A stretch of DNA of 12,136 bases from NCBI GenBank assembly GCA_964636625.1, contig CAZWUL010000029.1:1-12136 (forward strand), given 5' to 3'. Position numbers and translations under genes: made by a program. This document shows, one piece after another, positions 12,094 through 12,136 of this stretch. Positions within the stretch are counted from its first letter, which is position 1; each line of letters begins with the position of its first letter. Source of the DNA: CAZWUL01 sp964636625. Lineage in GTDB: Bacteria > Atribacterota > Phoenicimicrobiia > Phoenicimicrobiales > Stramentimicrobiaceae. The notes beneath the pieces were generated by a model. That model worked only from the letters and a program-made list of their open reading frames with translations. It did not search any database and was not told where the DNA came from.

Positions 12094-12136
12094 GCTTTAC
12101 TGGACAGTTAGATAAGACTATAATTTAAACCATTGG

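Larger units (their letters stand above)
11836..12136. other. Upstream region of baeRF to window end
   Basis: It contains the baeRF leader and promoter (11881-11909), AT-rich DNA with no visible gene, the G/C-rich inverted repeat (12042-12093), and a terminal stretch containing CGCTTTACTGGACAG (12094-12108) that may be the edge of an element or gene beyond the window. Confidence 0.6.

Overview
The window is an AT-rich bacterial chromosome segment in which every convincing gene lies on the minus strand, so transcription runs from high to low coordinates. Gene content and order resemble a Firmicutes-type housekeeping neighbourhood: an aminopeptidase-P-like gene ahead of efp, then Asp23/Gls24, nusB, xseA, xseB and ispA, with rph-rdgB last. 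Several genes that sit inside the Bacillus version (spoIIIA, accBC, folD) are absent. Low GC, frequent TTG starts with strong Shine-Dalgarno sites, and repeat-filled spacers suggest an uncultured low-GC anaerobic lineage (Firmicutes- or Atribacterota-like). That placement is inference; no taxonomic marker settles it.

In transcription order the layout is: (1) a baeRF family 3 protein at 10660-11820, with its own sigma70-type promoter; (2) a 658-bp repeat-filled gap; (3) rimO, pepQ-like peptidase and glyA, closely spaced behind an extended -10 promoter; (4) a 654-bp repeat-filled gap; (5) efp, Asp23/Gls24, nusB, xseA, xseB, ispA, mostly separated by less than 65 bp or overlapping; (6) rph and rdgB, overlapping by 7 bp after a 138-bp gap.

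The genes mostly serve translation and nucleic-acid upkeep: EF-P and RimO act on the ribosome, NusB on rRNA transcription antitermination, RNase PH on tRNA 3' ends, RdgB on non-canonical NTPs, and XseAB on single-stranded DNA. GlyA supplies one-carbon units and IspA supplies prenyl diphosphates. The baeRF protein belongs to a release-factor-like family of uncertain role.

The least ordinary content is in the two large gaps. Both are filled with degenerate tandem arrays phased to 7 nt. Both also contain a hairpin element with conserved arms (GTCATTGC ... GTGGCAATCTCATTCATTTAT) and a variable but self-complementary core, seen in three copies. Two copies carry a 96-bp tail differing at one position and lie just downstream of two unrelated genes. 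A second G/C-rich inverted-repeat family (CTCTCCC/GGGAGAG) also occurs three times. No tRNA, rRNA, CRISPR array or complete transposase was found. The strongest candidate for something undescribed is the composite repeat system in these gaps, not a new protein-coding system.
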